Below, piece by piece: positions 35,215 to 45,558 of a stretch of DNA of 64,000 bases (position 1 is the stretch's first letter; the number at the start of each line of letters is the position of its first letter). The notes beneath the pieces are model-generated. The model was not told the origin of the DNA and searched no databases. It saw only the letters and a list, made by a program, of their open reading frames with translations. Both the position numbers and the translations under genes were made by a program. The stretch is from Odontocerum albicorne (taxonomy: Eukaryota; Arthropoda; Insecta; Trichoptera; Odontoceridae), in the NCBI GenBank assembly GCA_949825065.1, contig OX463845.1:26597108-26661107 (forward strand), read 5' to 3'.

Positions 35215-35820
35215 AAAATCTAAATCACGAGGAATATCGAACGTCGTGTTGCGATAGGGAACAATGGCAATGGGGCATTAAAACACATATGCTCAAGAGT
35301 ATTATAAATATGCTAAGATTATGTCAAACAACAATGTTTTAGAACCAATTTTTATCTATGGAAGTGAAACGTGGACGTAAAAAAACAACTAGAAGAGCTT
35401 AATAAATGCTATTGAAATGCATATACGAGTACTTAGAAGAACACACGAAATAACAATATTTGACAGAATACGAAATGAAGTGATTAGGGATGAAAATGAA
35501 TTTAAATCCGATCTATTAAGTTAGATTTAGAAGAACCCGCTGAAATGGTTTGTGCATGTAGAATCAATAAATGAAGAATAACAAAATACACAGTGCAAAT
35601 GTGAGTGAAAGAAGACGAAGGAAAGTTTGGTTTGATGAAGTGAGTAATATTTTGAAAGAAGGGTTTTTAAAAAGTCAGAGAAATCGTAGGAGTCGTATGT
35701 GAATTTGTAAGAATGTAGATAGGACGAAAGATGTGTATCGCGTTAGAAAAGTCTAGCACTCTGGCATTTCTGCCTACCCTTACAAAGAAATGACTTGAGG
35801 ATATGTTTGTATGTACTGAC
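35215..35820 (+). mobile_element. LINE-X 3' fragment, long
   Basis: About 600 bp from 'cgtcgtgttgcgataggga' through 'ggaagtgaaacgtggacg' (coding GSETWT), 'gacagaatacgaaatgaag' (DRIRNE), 'gctgaaatggtttgtgcatg' (RWFVH), 'cagagaaatcgtaggagtc' (QRNRRS) to the 3' end near 'cttgaggatatgtttg'. Stops and frameshifts are frequent. It faces a minus-strand copy 75 bp downstream, tail to tail. Confidence 0.85.
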
Positions 35821-35894
35821 TCAAACTTAGTGAAAAAGATTCGTTTTTTAATGATAAAGAGTGGAAAAGTAAATGATACATATAATCACGCAGT

Positions 35895-36530
35895 TTCTCT
35901 GTCAGGGTAAGCAGAGAGAACAGAGCGCTAGACTCATCAATTTCAAATCAAATCTTTCACCGCTTCTACACCCAAACACTTTACCATACAACTTCTACGA
36001 TTCCTAAAATATTTTTATTTATTTTCTTCTTTCAAAATATCATACACATATCATTCACCACACTTTCCTTGGTGTTTCTCTATCACGGCTTTCCCTCACA
36101 TTTATACAGTATATTTGTTTTGTTAATTATCCGTCATTTATTCGTTCTACATACCGAAACCATCTCATAGAGTGCTTTTCTGTATTGTATTTAATATCAG
36201 CCTTAAGTCCGCATTCAACCATAATCATTTTACCAATATTACGCCATTCATTGGCTGGCACCCCATGTATTCTTCTCTGTGCACACATTTCTACAGCATT
36301 TTTCGGCTCTTTTCAGATTTTTTCAATATCCTCGTTTCACTTCCATACATCAAAGTTGGTACTAGAATACTGTTGTGAACAGTAATCTTAGCCGATTTTG
36401 ATACTGTCCGGTTCGAACAATACAGATTATATGTTGTCTCACTAAGTGTTCCTGTCAACAATCGTTGCGCTCTTGTAATAATGAAACTTGCCCGATAATT
36501 GCTAGTACAAATGTTGACGGCCAATTGAGA
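35895..36530 (-). mobile_element. LINE-X 3' fragment, minus strand
   Basis: The minus strand encodes ITRAQRLLTGTLSETTYNLY, then VSKSAKITVHNSILVPTLMY and GSETRILKKSEKS, which is the C-terminal part of a LINE RT. It is followed toward 35900 by the RWFRY-type motif and the QRNRRS..CM..V tail. It extends further 5' than most copies. Frame breaks are present. It forms a tail-to-tail pair with the copy ending at 35820. Confidence 0.87.
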
Positions 36531-36965
36531 TCACCTGGTTATGTAAATCACGAATGAGAACAATGTATAGTATGTTGTTGAAGCACTCCATGTACATAGC
36601 CGGCCGGTACAGTTTCTGAATAAATTTTTGTTTTCTTTGAAATCATTGTTTTTATACGACTAACGAGTTTTGTAGCTTGCCAACGAAGCTCGTAATGTTG
36701 CTTCGCGACCAGAATATATTTTTTTTATCAGTTGGTAATGTAATTATTTTTTTATTAGTTGGTTCATGTAATTAGAACTAAAGTGTTATTGGTCGAAGAT
36801 CAGACACTGGGCGTATTTTCAATTTTTAAATTCTATATGAATGCTTTAAAATTAATTACTCTTTTTTTTTTAATTTTTTGGTTACGATTATTTTTTTAAC
36901 ACAAAACTATACAACATTTTTGAAAATCTTTTTATTAATTTAAAATTGAAAAACTTTTATAATAT
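36531..36965. other. AT-rich stretch, nothing recognised
   Basis: Includes 'agccggccggtacag' near 36599 followed by an AATAAA, with no gene attached that I can support. Confidence 0.4.
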
Positions 36966-36969
36966 ATGA

Positions 36970-37075
36970 GTATGTATGACGAGGTGTATGAACTTTGTAG
37001 AAGCTAAAGGCGTTTGCTATGATATAATGAAGTGGAAATCTGTTTTTTCTGTCTATCTTTTGTCTTTAAAAGGGT
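36970..37075 (+). pseudogene. LINE C-terminal scrap
   Basis: Plus-strand peptide MTRCMNFVEAKGVCYDIMKW and then KSVFSVYL match the C-terminal end of LINE-X-like elements (RCMDVEEAKDVCRDRKVWRSVLSAY). The nucleotide sequence differs from LINE-X enough to suggest a related family. Only about 30 codons remain. The frame then runs into the 12-bp repeat, giving a spurious longer ORF. Confidence 0.6.
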
Positions 37076-37175
37076 CACTAGATTTTTTCTTTACATCAAG
37101 TGAATACGTAAGATGTAAAAAAATATTATTTTATACATGTCCAATTTTTGGCCGGCATATTTATTTTCTCTTGCT

Positions 37176-37235
37176 CTACTGTAGTGACTACTGCAGTGTC
37201 TACTGTAGTGACTACTGTAGTGTCTACTGTAGTGA
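37176..37235 (+). repeat. Five 12-bp tandem units, alternating
   Basis: Units at 37176, 37188, 37200, 37212 and 37224 alternate ctactgtagtga and ctactg(t/c)agtgt, so there is a 24-bp higher-order period. Each unit contains the palindrome ctactgtag with one mismatch. Confidence 0.93.
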
Positions 37236-37487
37236 CTCTTATGTGTAGGTAATTAATCAATATGTGACTTTATTCCAACAATTACATCGTATTTGTTATG
37301 TAATAGGTTTGCGTATGAATTGTATGGTAAGGTTTGATTATTTCACGTGGTGTTTTCTTTCTAACATATATGTATTCAGGGCCATAGTTTGAGCAATTAT
37401 AAAAAAATAGAAGAGGCATTTGTTTGATGTACACCTTAGTCATGAATGTACACCATTACTGTAATAAACAGCCAATGTGTACTAGAG

Positions 37488-37987
37488 CAGTGTTCCCCAA
37501 TCGGTGGTCCGCGGCCCGGTGCCGGGCCGCAGAGACTTTCCGCCGGGCCGCAAACAGTATGCGAAATTTCAAGAAATTCGCCATGCAAAAATATTAAATA
37601 AAGGATTTTCATCCACGTCCTCAATAAAATCGAAACAAAGGAATAGACTGGACGTGAATGCAGCACTTTGCCTGTCACAGACAGCATTGCATCCAAGAAT
37701 ATCCAATATATTAGCAAAGATCAACAGCAGGTTTCGCATAAGTTTGTTGCAAAAACCCCATGGTTTTTGTTCAATTTTAATTGTATCAGACAATGTTACA
37801 ATTAAAATTGTTTAACTGGTATATGTATATTTGTCAATTATAGTTATATATGTCCATCTGTCACAATATAAGTTTAAAAAAATATTAAATAAAAAAACCA
37901 TTTTTATTTCAGTACTATATTAGTGGTCCGCGAAAATGTTTTCCTTTTTTTACCGGTCCACAGGTCTAAAAAGGTTGGGGAACACTG
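37488..37987 (+). mobile_element. hAT element, deletion derivative with perfect TSD
   Basis: Exactly 500 bp, bounded by terminal inverted repeats cagtgttccccaa and ttggggaacactg, and flanked by the perfect 8-bp duplication tactagag (37480-37487 and 37988-37995). Subterminal 'ggtccgcggcccggt' and 'accggtccacaggtc' are partly inverted. Internally, the plus strand encodes FSSTSSIKSKQRNRLDVNAA followed by LCLSQTALHPRISNI. This matches the very C-terminal end of ZBED/Buster-like hAT transposases (KSKQRNRL.VE.DL...LS...PRI..L). The TSD has TA in the middle, fitting the nnnTAnnn preference of the Buster group. It is non-autonomous: only about 45 C-terminal codons remain. Confidence 0.9.
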
Positions 37988-37995
37988 TACTAGAG

Positions 37996-38975
37996 TGTTA
38001 ACTGTTCACATCACAAGTGAAAGTGTACTTTTACTCCTCATAGTAAAAGAATATTCTAGAATATGAGCATGAATATTATTTTACTTTGAGTTGCGCGTGT
38101 ATATGCAAGTAAATTAGTACTTTATGCACAGTAAAATGTCATGATTTTTCGACTTTATGCAGTAAACCAAAACGTTTTTTTTGTTTTAAATTTACGTTTT
38201 CCAATTCCAGTGAGTAAAGGGTAACAAACACTAGAGAAGATATAAAATCACTAGTGGATATGAATTTAATATTTTCAAAGCAATGATTTCATCCACATTC
38301 ACTTATTACTTAAGTGAAAGTGTAACATATACGTTATTCACCAGAAATAATATATTCATTAGAAATAATTGAAATTCCCTGTACAAGCCAATTCCACTGT
38401 GACATATATAATATAACTACGGTAAATATGTACATCAGGTATAAAATTTGAAATTTCTTACAATTATACATTTTATATACCATGTCTCAAGTTTCGTGGA
38501 ATGCTTCGTGTTATTAGTAAATAGTCAATATCGGTGAACAATTTGAGAGTCCAAAGTAATACGTGATTTCGCAAGATCCTCAATGACAAATAATATTTTC
38601 TCAAAACCATATTTAGAGTGTGTGAATTCGTACAATAATAAGTTTGTGATCTGAACCGTCATGGGCTCGGCTACAGGAGGTGAGATATTTTCAACATTTT
38701 ATTTGATCTAAAATTTGTTACATTGGTGATAATTTTTTTCTAAATCATTTTGCTATTTACAGTGCCGGAACCTTTGTTCTGCAACCATACTAAGTTCAAT
38801 ATTATTTAGCTTGATAAATATAAACGAAAATATATTTTATATATTTAAAAAGAAAACTTGTGATTATCCACATTTAATGACGAAATTTTATATGAGAATA
38901 AATAATAAAAATATTTCTGCCACCACATTTTTCTAGTTCGATACCTGATTATGATGACCACGAAAGCAAAATTAT
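37996..38975. other. AT-rich stretch, nothing recognised
   Basis: No coding or repeat evidence. Confidence 0.4.
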
Positions 38976-38977
38976 TT

Positions 38978-39364
38978 CTATCTTGAGCCAAACGATACAT
39001 ATCCATTGTAACACGTACTCCAGTTTACATTTTTTACGAGTATGTTATCTACCTTCTTCTTCCACCTTTTCGACCCACTTTTTTCTGAACTGTTTTTTTC
39101 TGACTTTTCTCGTAGATGCTGGGGGGGGGGGAGTTTACCTCTTGACTCATAAGTTAAGCTGTCAATTGATACCTTAAAAACTTTAATATTTGCTAGCTTC
39201 TCTTTCTCAGTTTCAGGTCCGATAAGCAGATCGAAGTTGCTTACTTTCTTTGTCAAAAATCTCCTTAGCATTGATTTCACTATTTCTATTTCAAAAGTTT
39301 CAGATTTATTAACCGTGAATACTTTCAGCTTACATAAATCAAGTCCATGGAGAAAATCGACTAT
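38978..39364 (-). CDS. Unidentified open reading frame, candidate exon
   Basis: A minus-strand frame is open for about 129 codons, from a TAA at 39365-39367 to a stop just below 38978. The first Met is at 39280, but the frame upstream of it looks equally protein-like, so it may be an internal exon. The peptide includes DFLHGLDLCKLKVFTVNKSE, VKSMLRRFLTKKVSNFDLLI and GPETEKEKLANIKVFKVSID. The tail is low-complexity and basic (SEKNSSEKSGSKRWKKKVDN). Alternating charged and hydrophobic residues and balanced composition make it more protein-like than other frames in the window. No domain is recognised. It could be a host exon or a piece of an unrecognised transposon. A run of 10-11 G (39121) lies inside it. 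Confidence 0.35.
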   Translation of the reverse strand: MVDFLHGLDLCKLKVFTVNKSETFEIEIVKSMLRRFLTKKVSNFDLLIGPETEKEKLANIKVFKVSIDSLTYESRGKLPPPQHLREKSEKNSSEKSGSKRWKKKVDNILVKNVNWSTCYNGYVSFGSR

Positions 39365-40118
39365 TTATTAATACTCAACCATTTTTTGCTCCAATTAAGA
39401 AATCAATATAGCATTGCTGAAGAATGGTCCTATACTATTAGCAGCCGATCCCGTTGTATCGGTATCTGGTTAAGTGTATCGGTAACAAATCTGTCAAGAT
39501 ACTCGATACTCGAATTGATTTGGGCTTTCCACCTGCTGTTCATTCAATATAAATTATACACTAGTATGTCTTTATTGACTTCAAACCATCACTTTAGTTT
39601 TTTGTGACTACATATATAATAGGTAAATAATTAAATTTCCAAATTTCATTAGGTTTTTTTAATAAACTTATGGAGAAGTCGTAAATATAAATTCGGTTTC
39701 CGAATTTTGGAACAATATTTGAAGAGTAGCTTAAACTAAATAGTTTCATTGGCGTAGAAAATCGATTGAAGATGACAATCATCAAAACAAACCAGTGAAA
39801 GCACTCACTCTAGAAATAGTTATATTAGTGCAAGAGCAATTGTTACAAAATTAAATACCAAAAAAAATGTCAGATAGATGTGGGCTTTTCCAAATCACAG
39901 TACTTACTTACGAATTCTGCATGATTATCTTGACACGAATAAAGTGAGGACATGATAGGTACCAAACCCTTTGAGTGTTATCCAAAGACACCGACATGTT
40001 GAATGATTTCACTTTTATTGATAGAGTGGCGCCGTCCGGGATCACCAAGGTCCGAAAACCAGAAGTGATACAAGCTTAAAAAAATATTATGGCAGCATTT
40101 TTGCATAGTAGAATAATT
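39365..40118. other. Intergenic stretch, little recognised
   Basis: Contains 'tggcgccgtccgggat' at 40027-40042, which resembles a retroviral-type primer-binding-site string, but no LTR lies beside it. Nothing else. Confidence 0.4.
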
Positions 40119-40119
40119 C

Positions 40120-40465
40120 AAAGAAAAAAATACTATGGAGACTGGCGAGTATTACACATCATTAATGTACAAATCAAAGTATGTCGTAAATACAAAACGC
40201 CTTGGAAAACTGTCACGAGGCGTGAGATTATTGCATGACAATGCGCCAGCGCGCGAATCTGTTGCAACACAGGCCATGTAGCACTGTGGTTTCCTAGAAT
40301 TTAATCACGTGCCCCATAGCACTGACTTAACCCCTAGGATTTTTTTTCCGAATTGGAAATCTAATTTCCGTAGAAAAAAAAATTAAAAGTAACAAAGAAG
40401 TGATATCCGCAATGTTACATTATTTTGAGAACACACCTACAAAATATTTTTCAGTGTTTTTGAAA
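40120..40465 (+). pseudogene. mariner transposase C-terminal remnant
   Basis: Plus-strand translation runs TGEYYTSL, KRLGKLSRGVRLLHDNAPAR, then after an in-frame TAG (40279-40281) HCGFLEFNHVPHSTDLTPRI, and further on EVISAMLHYFENTPTKYF. This is the second half of a mariner D,D34D transposase. The second catalytic Asp is present in HDN (40237). The third, normally in SPDLAPSD, is replaced by Ile (STDLTPRI), and the spacing is one residue short. It is therefore inactive by a stop and a lost catalytic residue. The N-terminal half is missing. Confidence 0.82.
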
Positions 40466-40689
40466 ATAATATCTTTATTCTATAACATTATAACTACAGG
40501 TGACTAGTGAAAAAAAAAATGTATCATCTTTTTTATATTCTTGGATCGGATACTTTTGGACCACAAAGCGCGAACAATAGTTTTTTTTTTTAAATCAAAT
40601 ATAAAACTGAAAATCTTCTTTTCTCGTCTTGAATTTGTGTCAGTAAAATATTGTGTTAGTTACATCTAGTGACCTTTATCCTCTTATAG

Positions 40690-40960
40690 AATCAAAGCCT
40701 CCTATCAGATAAAATCAAGTCACGTATCAAGACTTTTCCCCTAGTCGATCCATATTTTTCTTAGCCTTTTTGGCCTCAATCCGGCGAATTTCGCTTCTAC
40801 AGCTCTGTTTGGTAGTCAGTCATCTGGTATTCTATCTAGAAGGCCAAACATATTCATCTGAATTCTACCAACCGAGAGTAATAGGGGTGCCGTATTTAAG
40901 AATACTCTAATGTTGAAGTATTTAGCAGGTCTTTAAGTGTTACCCCTAACATAATTTATT
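40690..40960 (-). pseudogene. LINE C-terminal fragment, separate family
   Basis: The minus strand encodes FGLLDRIPDD, a stop, LPNRAVEAKFAGLRPKRLRK and IWID. This matches the GH..RM.DDRLPKRA....G.RPKGRPRKRWID motif string of LINE C-termini. The wording differs from LINE-X and from the RTE copies. One stop interrupts it. Confidence 0.65.
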
Positions 40961-41134
40961 TTTGCTACTTATCGTTAATCTTTCGCTATAATGTATTACT
41001 TTTATTATATTTTATTGTATTGTTGATACAAGTTTAATCCAATTTCAACCCACAAAATGCAAAGTATAAGAAAAACATTAATTAATAAAATTTAAAGAAC
41101 AGTAGCATTATAAGTAATAATAACTTAACCTTCC
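40961..41134. other. Short spacer
   Basis: Nothing recognised. Confidence 0.4.
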
Positions 41135-41340
41135 CATGAAGTGGCTCAATTATGTCTGCAAAGTCTACAAAAGAGGTCAATTTATCTATTGAGATAAACA
41201 AGATATCGATATCGAAAAATTATTTTAATATGGTCATTCCGTGTACGAATCATGACGCTCTTAATAATCCAGTTCGTTGATAAATCATTTTAATTCACGA
41301 CGGCGCAAATAATTGTGAAGTGAATTAAACAAAAGCAAAT
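41135..41340 (+). repeat. Unclassified dispersed repeat D, copy 1
   Basis: Shares with 49885-50105, in the same order, 'cttccc(a/c)tgtgaagt', 'ctcaatta(t/c)gtctacaaa', 'tcaatttat..ttgagata', 'gatatcactatcg'-like, 'gtccattc(t/c)gtgt' and 'attcacgatgg(a/c)g'. No coding frame, no TIR and no tRNA head are visible, so its class is unknown. Confidence 0.7.
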
Positions 41341-42720
41341 CCACCTACAAGGGGGATCGTTATTTTCTTTGGTAGTAATTGTTATAAATAGTGGTAAGAT
41401 ATTTTCTTAAGCTTGAAATTTAAAGTCAAGCATTCTCATTATAAAAATGTACGATACAGTCGTGATTAAAATATATTTTCCCTGGAATCAAGATGTGACT
41501 TTGGTTCCATATGGTTGAATCGCATTCAATCTACTACAAACCAGTGAATTAGGAAGACCCACGCCTTGTGACCATAATCCGGAATTTAGTGGCGCCAAAT
41601 GAACAAAACAATTGACAAATCTAAACGTGTTGACATTAAGATAATTATTGACAGCCTCTTACGATCAACAAGAAGACGTAAATAAGGTATTATACAAGTC
41701 GTATAATGTCATAATATTATCAATGGAATAAAACATCAGATTAAAAATAATGGTGAACCGAGAAGGAAAATCGGAAAAGAAAGAAAATGGTGTGAAAATT
41801 TCTAGTATGAGTAATGCAATATACTTTACTTTCAAAGTATGTTTATTTTTACAATATTTTTTACAGCTGTTATTTCCATCATGGTTCCGCAAGTTAAGAA
41901 TTATATAAATAAATATTAAATAAATTATTGGATTAATAATAACATATACAAGTTTCACAAATTTATGCAGAAGTAAAGTTTTCAATTACTTAAATTAGTG
42001 CATAAGTTTGGTTTAACTAAATAACAAATCAGAAAAAAATATAAATAATCAGTATTTTTCATGTGTACAAATAAAAAAAAAAGTTTTTTTTAAGTAAAAT
42101 GAATATAGATGAACAGGTTCATTTTCATTTTTTTAATGTAAACTCAGCTTCTCATTCGACAAACGCCAACCACATTGATTCGAATATACATTGTGTCGTA
42201 GTTTATATGTAAGACCTATTTACAGGAAAAACCACTGAAACCTTATTCTGGATTTAATTCTAATATGTTCTCACTGTTTTTCGCTATAATTTGTTGCTCT
42301 ATTTATTTAAGTTTTCAATCGCTCTCATTTTTCAAACAGAAGTGAATCAGAAATAACAGTAAACATTACTAAAGTAAATACCTTTAAATGTCTTCATTTT
42401 TACGGTTCATTAAAATGTAAATTTCTGGTAATGCGTATTCATTAGTAACAAAAAGAAATAACATACATTACGAAAGCAAACATTCAGGTCCATAAGATTG
42501 CTTTTTCTTTGGACAGAACATAACATTTAAAAGGAATTTCAGGTATTTTATTGTAAATATGCACGTAACAATGATCTTCTTCGACATCGGTGGGTCGGAT
42601 TTTTTCAACATTACCCATATTGACCCCTCATTATGGCAACTGTTTCATTAAAGTCACATAATTTAAGGAGCAGTCAATGAACTGGTTCTTTGTCCCATTG
42701 TCAGTATCTGACAGTAGCAA
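41341..42720. other. AT-rich stretch, nothing recognised
   Basis: The minus-strand frame at 41665-41985 is hydrophobic but AT-driven. No gene supported. Confidence 0.4.
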
Positions 42721-42723
42721 CCA

Positions 42724-43092
42724 TTGTTCGTGGACGCCGATTGGAATGGGCACTTACATACTCGTACAGCGCTAAGTGACCGAAGATCTTGTTACGTCTC
42801 ACTCCCTGAACTAATTTCAACAGCCAATATTGAGTTTACCAAAACGAGCGGTTACAATATTGACCCTATTCTGAATATGACCGCAACAAACAACACTACA
42901 GGGCTGTCAACTGCCTTTTCGAGGGTACTTATGAAATTTCGTTATATGAAGTCTGGGAGTCATGTAAACCCGAACAACATTAAAGAGAAATTAAAGTATT
43001 TTAGTAAACCATATATACGAGTATATGTACGAATATGTGTATATTTATGCGAGGGATCACTTTGTACAAAGGAGATATTAAACATTTCCTAG
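42724..43092 (+). CDS. Unidentified ORF, faintly copia-like at its start
   Basis: An open frame of 122 codons. Its start, VDADWNG followed 9 residues later by SDRRSCYV, resembles the VDADWAGD..DRKS.SGYV segment at the beginning of the copia RNase H region. The rest (ELISTANIEFTKTSGYNIDP and beyond) does not follow that domain. Composition is balanced for about 280 bp and then AT-rich. There is no recognisable start context. It may be a transposon relic or an exon. Low confidence. Confidence 0.3.
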   Translation: MFVDADWNGHLHTRTALSDRRSCYVSLPELISTANIEFTKTSGYNIDPILNMTATNNTTGLSTAFSRVLMKFRYMKSGSHVNPNNIKEKLKYFSKPYIRVYVRICVYLCEGSLCTKEILNIS

Positions 43093-43375
43093 CTTTTTTG
43101 ATGCCATAACATAAATATTTGGCAACATTTTTTTTCCTACTTCTGATGATTGGGAATGTACCATCTGCTTACAATAATATTTCACTTATAATGCACACAC
43201 ACACATGTCAATATCTAAAAATGATTCAGTTTCAAGCAATCTGTGTGATTTAAGAATTTCGGAGTATTAAAAACCATGTTTATCTTTTGTGTTTTAACTC
43301 GGCCCATTTTCACTACATTCTTTGAGCAGTCAAATACAGAAAAAAAATTTTGAAAATATTATTTTTTTCATTACT
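43093..43375. other. Spacer
   Basis: A short (AC)n run near 43195. Nothing else. Confidence 0.4.
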
Positions 43376-43377
43376 AA

Positions 43378-43800
43378 ATACATACATTTTCTCCAGCAGG
43401 ACAAGTTTGAGACACAATTGCAGTTAAGTGGCTTTGATAGATGGGTGTTGAATACGTATACTGAGATGAATATGTGACAAGACGACATAAGGTAGAATAT
43501 GTAAATAAGATACATGAGATGAATGTGGTATATTTAATTAAGACAAAAAAGAGCACACCGAAAGGCTGCGGGTATGTCAAATGAAATGGTGACGAAGTAG
43601 TGATTATAAATCGAATGTGTAAACGTGGATCAGAGGCTGTTAGAAAATAGAGAAAGGTTTAAAATTTGAAAGAATGGAACGTTAGAAGTAAGAGAGAAAA
43701 TACATAAATGTATATATGCCTAATGTATGGCGCGATCCAAAAGTCTAGCGCTGAATTATCTCTGTCTTCCTTGATAGGGAAATAACGTGACGATATTTTC
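43378..43800 (+). mobile_element. LINE-X 3' fragment, diverged
   Basis: Blocks 'gatgaatatgtgacaag', 'aagacaaaaaagagcac', 'ctgcgggtatgtcaaatga', 'cgtggatcagaggc', 'ggcgcgatccaaaagtctag', 'tctctgtcttccttgat' and the terminus 'ataacgtgacgatat' follow LINE-X order. Strong divergence indicates an old insertion. Confidence 0.7.
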
Positions 43801-44645
43801 GAGTGTATCTTATAAAAAAATAGTGATAGCCCTGCCCTAATGATATGTATCTCCGAATAACCGCCATCAACGCATTCAGATGTCTTTTCATAACTAGACC
43901 GTGCGTCATTTTACAGCAAGTTGATAAATGAAAATGTATACGGATTTAATTTTTTTCTGGTATATCTGTTAAAAGCCGTAGGATGACATCATCCACTCAG
44001 ACTAATTAATAACAACTAAATAACCAAAGTTATCGCTCATCTTTGGTATTTCCGTTGGATGCGTTAAATGAGCATTTTCCTTTTAACTTAATCAAAAGAT
44101 AAAGCACAAGTGTAAGAAGAGTTGGGGTTGAGAAAAAGTTTTATTTCAAGATCAAGTATAAAAGATAGTTATTAACTATGAGGAATTAAAAAAAAAACGA
44201 GAGCGTCCAAATCTTATTGAAAATATTATTTTTTAGTTCAACTTATGAAATATATTGGAATGTGGTTTTGTTGTTGGATACATAAAACAACTTTTATTTG
44301 GTTTACGAACAAGTCTCCGATCTCTTTAAAATCAGTTTTCTCTCATTATGTGGCGAAAGGATACTTAGAGCTGAAAATTTTCAATAAGCGTGGATGTGAT
44401 AGCATAAATATTTGAAATACGAGTAAATCATTTTTTCACGAGAGTCATTTGGTTCTTTAAGTTGTTTTCAACCGTTTTATTCAATATAAAATAAACAAAA
44501 CATCAAGGACTCCTTTTAATTTCTAATTTAACAAATTCTTAAAGCAAATTTTACTTTTAGTATTTAGAAAATAAAGTATAAAAGTTATGATGGTTGTTTT
44601 GAAATCAATCTAAAGTTTTTGAATGATATGCTACATTTTTATTAT
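43801..44645. other. Intergenic stretch, nothing recognised
   Basis: TACGAGTA at 44418. No gene supported. Confidence 0.4.
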
Positions 44646-44648
44646 AAT

Positions 44649-45558
44649 ACTAGCTGTACCCAGCCACGCGTTGCTGTGGCTCAGTCTGGTTAAATGAAAA
44701 AGAAAGAAAAGAGAAAGCACACGTTTCTAATATGTTTAATTTCACAATGCTTGTAGGTATACAATATTTTTTATGTCTTTCAGCCACTCTCAATCTGTCA
44801 CATTCATTCTCTTGAGAACGAAGCCGATCTGAATCTGCAGAATGCGATCGCCGTGCTCGCAACCGTGCATCCTCCAGTCTGGCTGCACGTCGCTCTGCTG
44901 CTTCCTCGGCATTTTGATGAACTAAAGCAGATCGATTGCACTGAAAAGGAAGTAAGAAAGTTATAACAAAAACATATAAAATTGCGAAACATTAAAAAAG
45001 GAACTGAATAATATTGTTAAGTTTGTAGACATCCTTGTTCTTGGCGGCAAGAATAGCTCGTTCACTCAGCCAATCGTTATTCTTATAATTAATTTGAATA
45101 TTGGGAAATACTTTTTCAACCAATTCTTCATTTGACGTCCCTAAATTGCAGACAAATTTGCCCCAATACGTTTAATATTTGTAACGACGTTCAGTAATTT
45201 TAATTATTTTATCGGCTTTAATATAAGGCTCGATTCTAATAAATAGCAAGTTATTTAGGTAAATTCATTACAAAAAACTAACAATAATGACAAATTAATA
45301 CATCTTGTTACAAATTAGCAAAAATTTGGCAGTTCGTTAAAATTAAATATGACGTTTGTCAAAAATGTACATACCAACATCCCGCCGTCTCTCTGAAGCA
45401 AATAAAATTTTTTCATAAAATCATTTCATAAAAAAAAAATGTGAACATTTTCGTATACGAATGCAATCTTTTGTCAAAATTTCAAAGCAATCGGTGAAGA
45501 ACTTTCGGAGATTAGAGATTTTTAATATACGAACATTTACATTTTTATTTATATAGAT
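44649..45558 (-). mobile_element. Helitron-derived element with helicase fragment
   Basis: The left edge is 'actagctgtacccagccacg' and the right edge 'tttatttatatagata'; related edge sequences are widespread in arthropod genomes. On the minus strand, 45000-45170 encodes WGKFVCNLGTSNEELVEKVF and, continuing, PNIQINYKNNDWLSERAILA then AKNKDVYKLN. This is the characteristic Pif1/Helitron helicase segment (EEL.E.VFP......WL.ERAILA.KN..V). A second minus frame at about 44740-44942 encodes AEEAAERRAARLEDARLRAR and RSHSADSDRLRSQENECDRL after an acceptor-like 'cttacttccttttcag', an Arg/Glu-rich type seen in Helitron-encoded proteins. The order of the two pieces and the gap between them indicate a rearranged, non-autonomous copy. 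Exact ends are inference. Confidence 0.68.

Noticed and set aside
37436..37793. Minus-strand frames over the hAT element
   Set aside because: The plus-strand peptide matches hAT transposase. The minus frames are shadows.
40027..40042. tggcgccgtccgggat as an LTR-retrotransposon primer-binding site
   Set aside because: No LTR, no TG...CA ends and no gag/pol nearby. Single short match.
41665..41985. NPIIY in a hydrophobic minus-strand frame as GPCR helix 7
   Set aside because: The frame is AT-driven (Ile, Tyr, Leu, Asn), no other receptor features are present, and a 5-residue motif is expected by chance.
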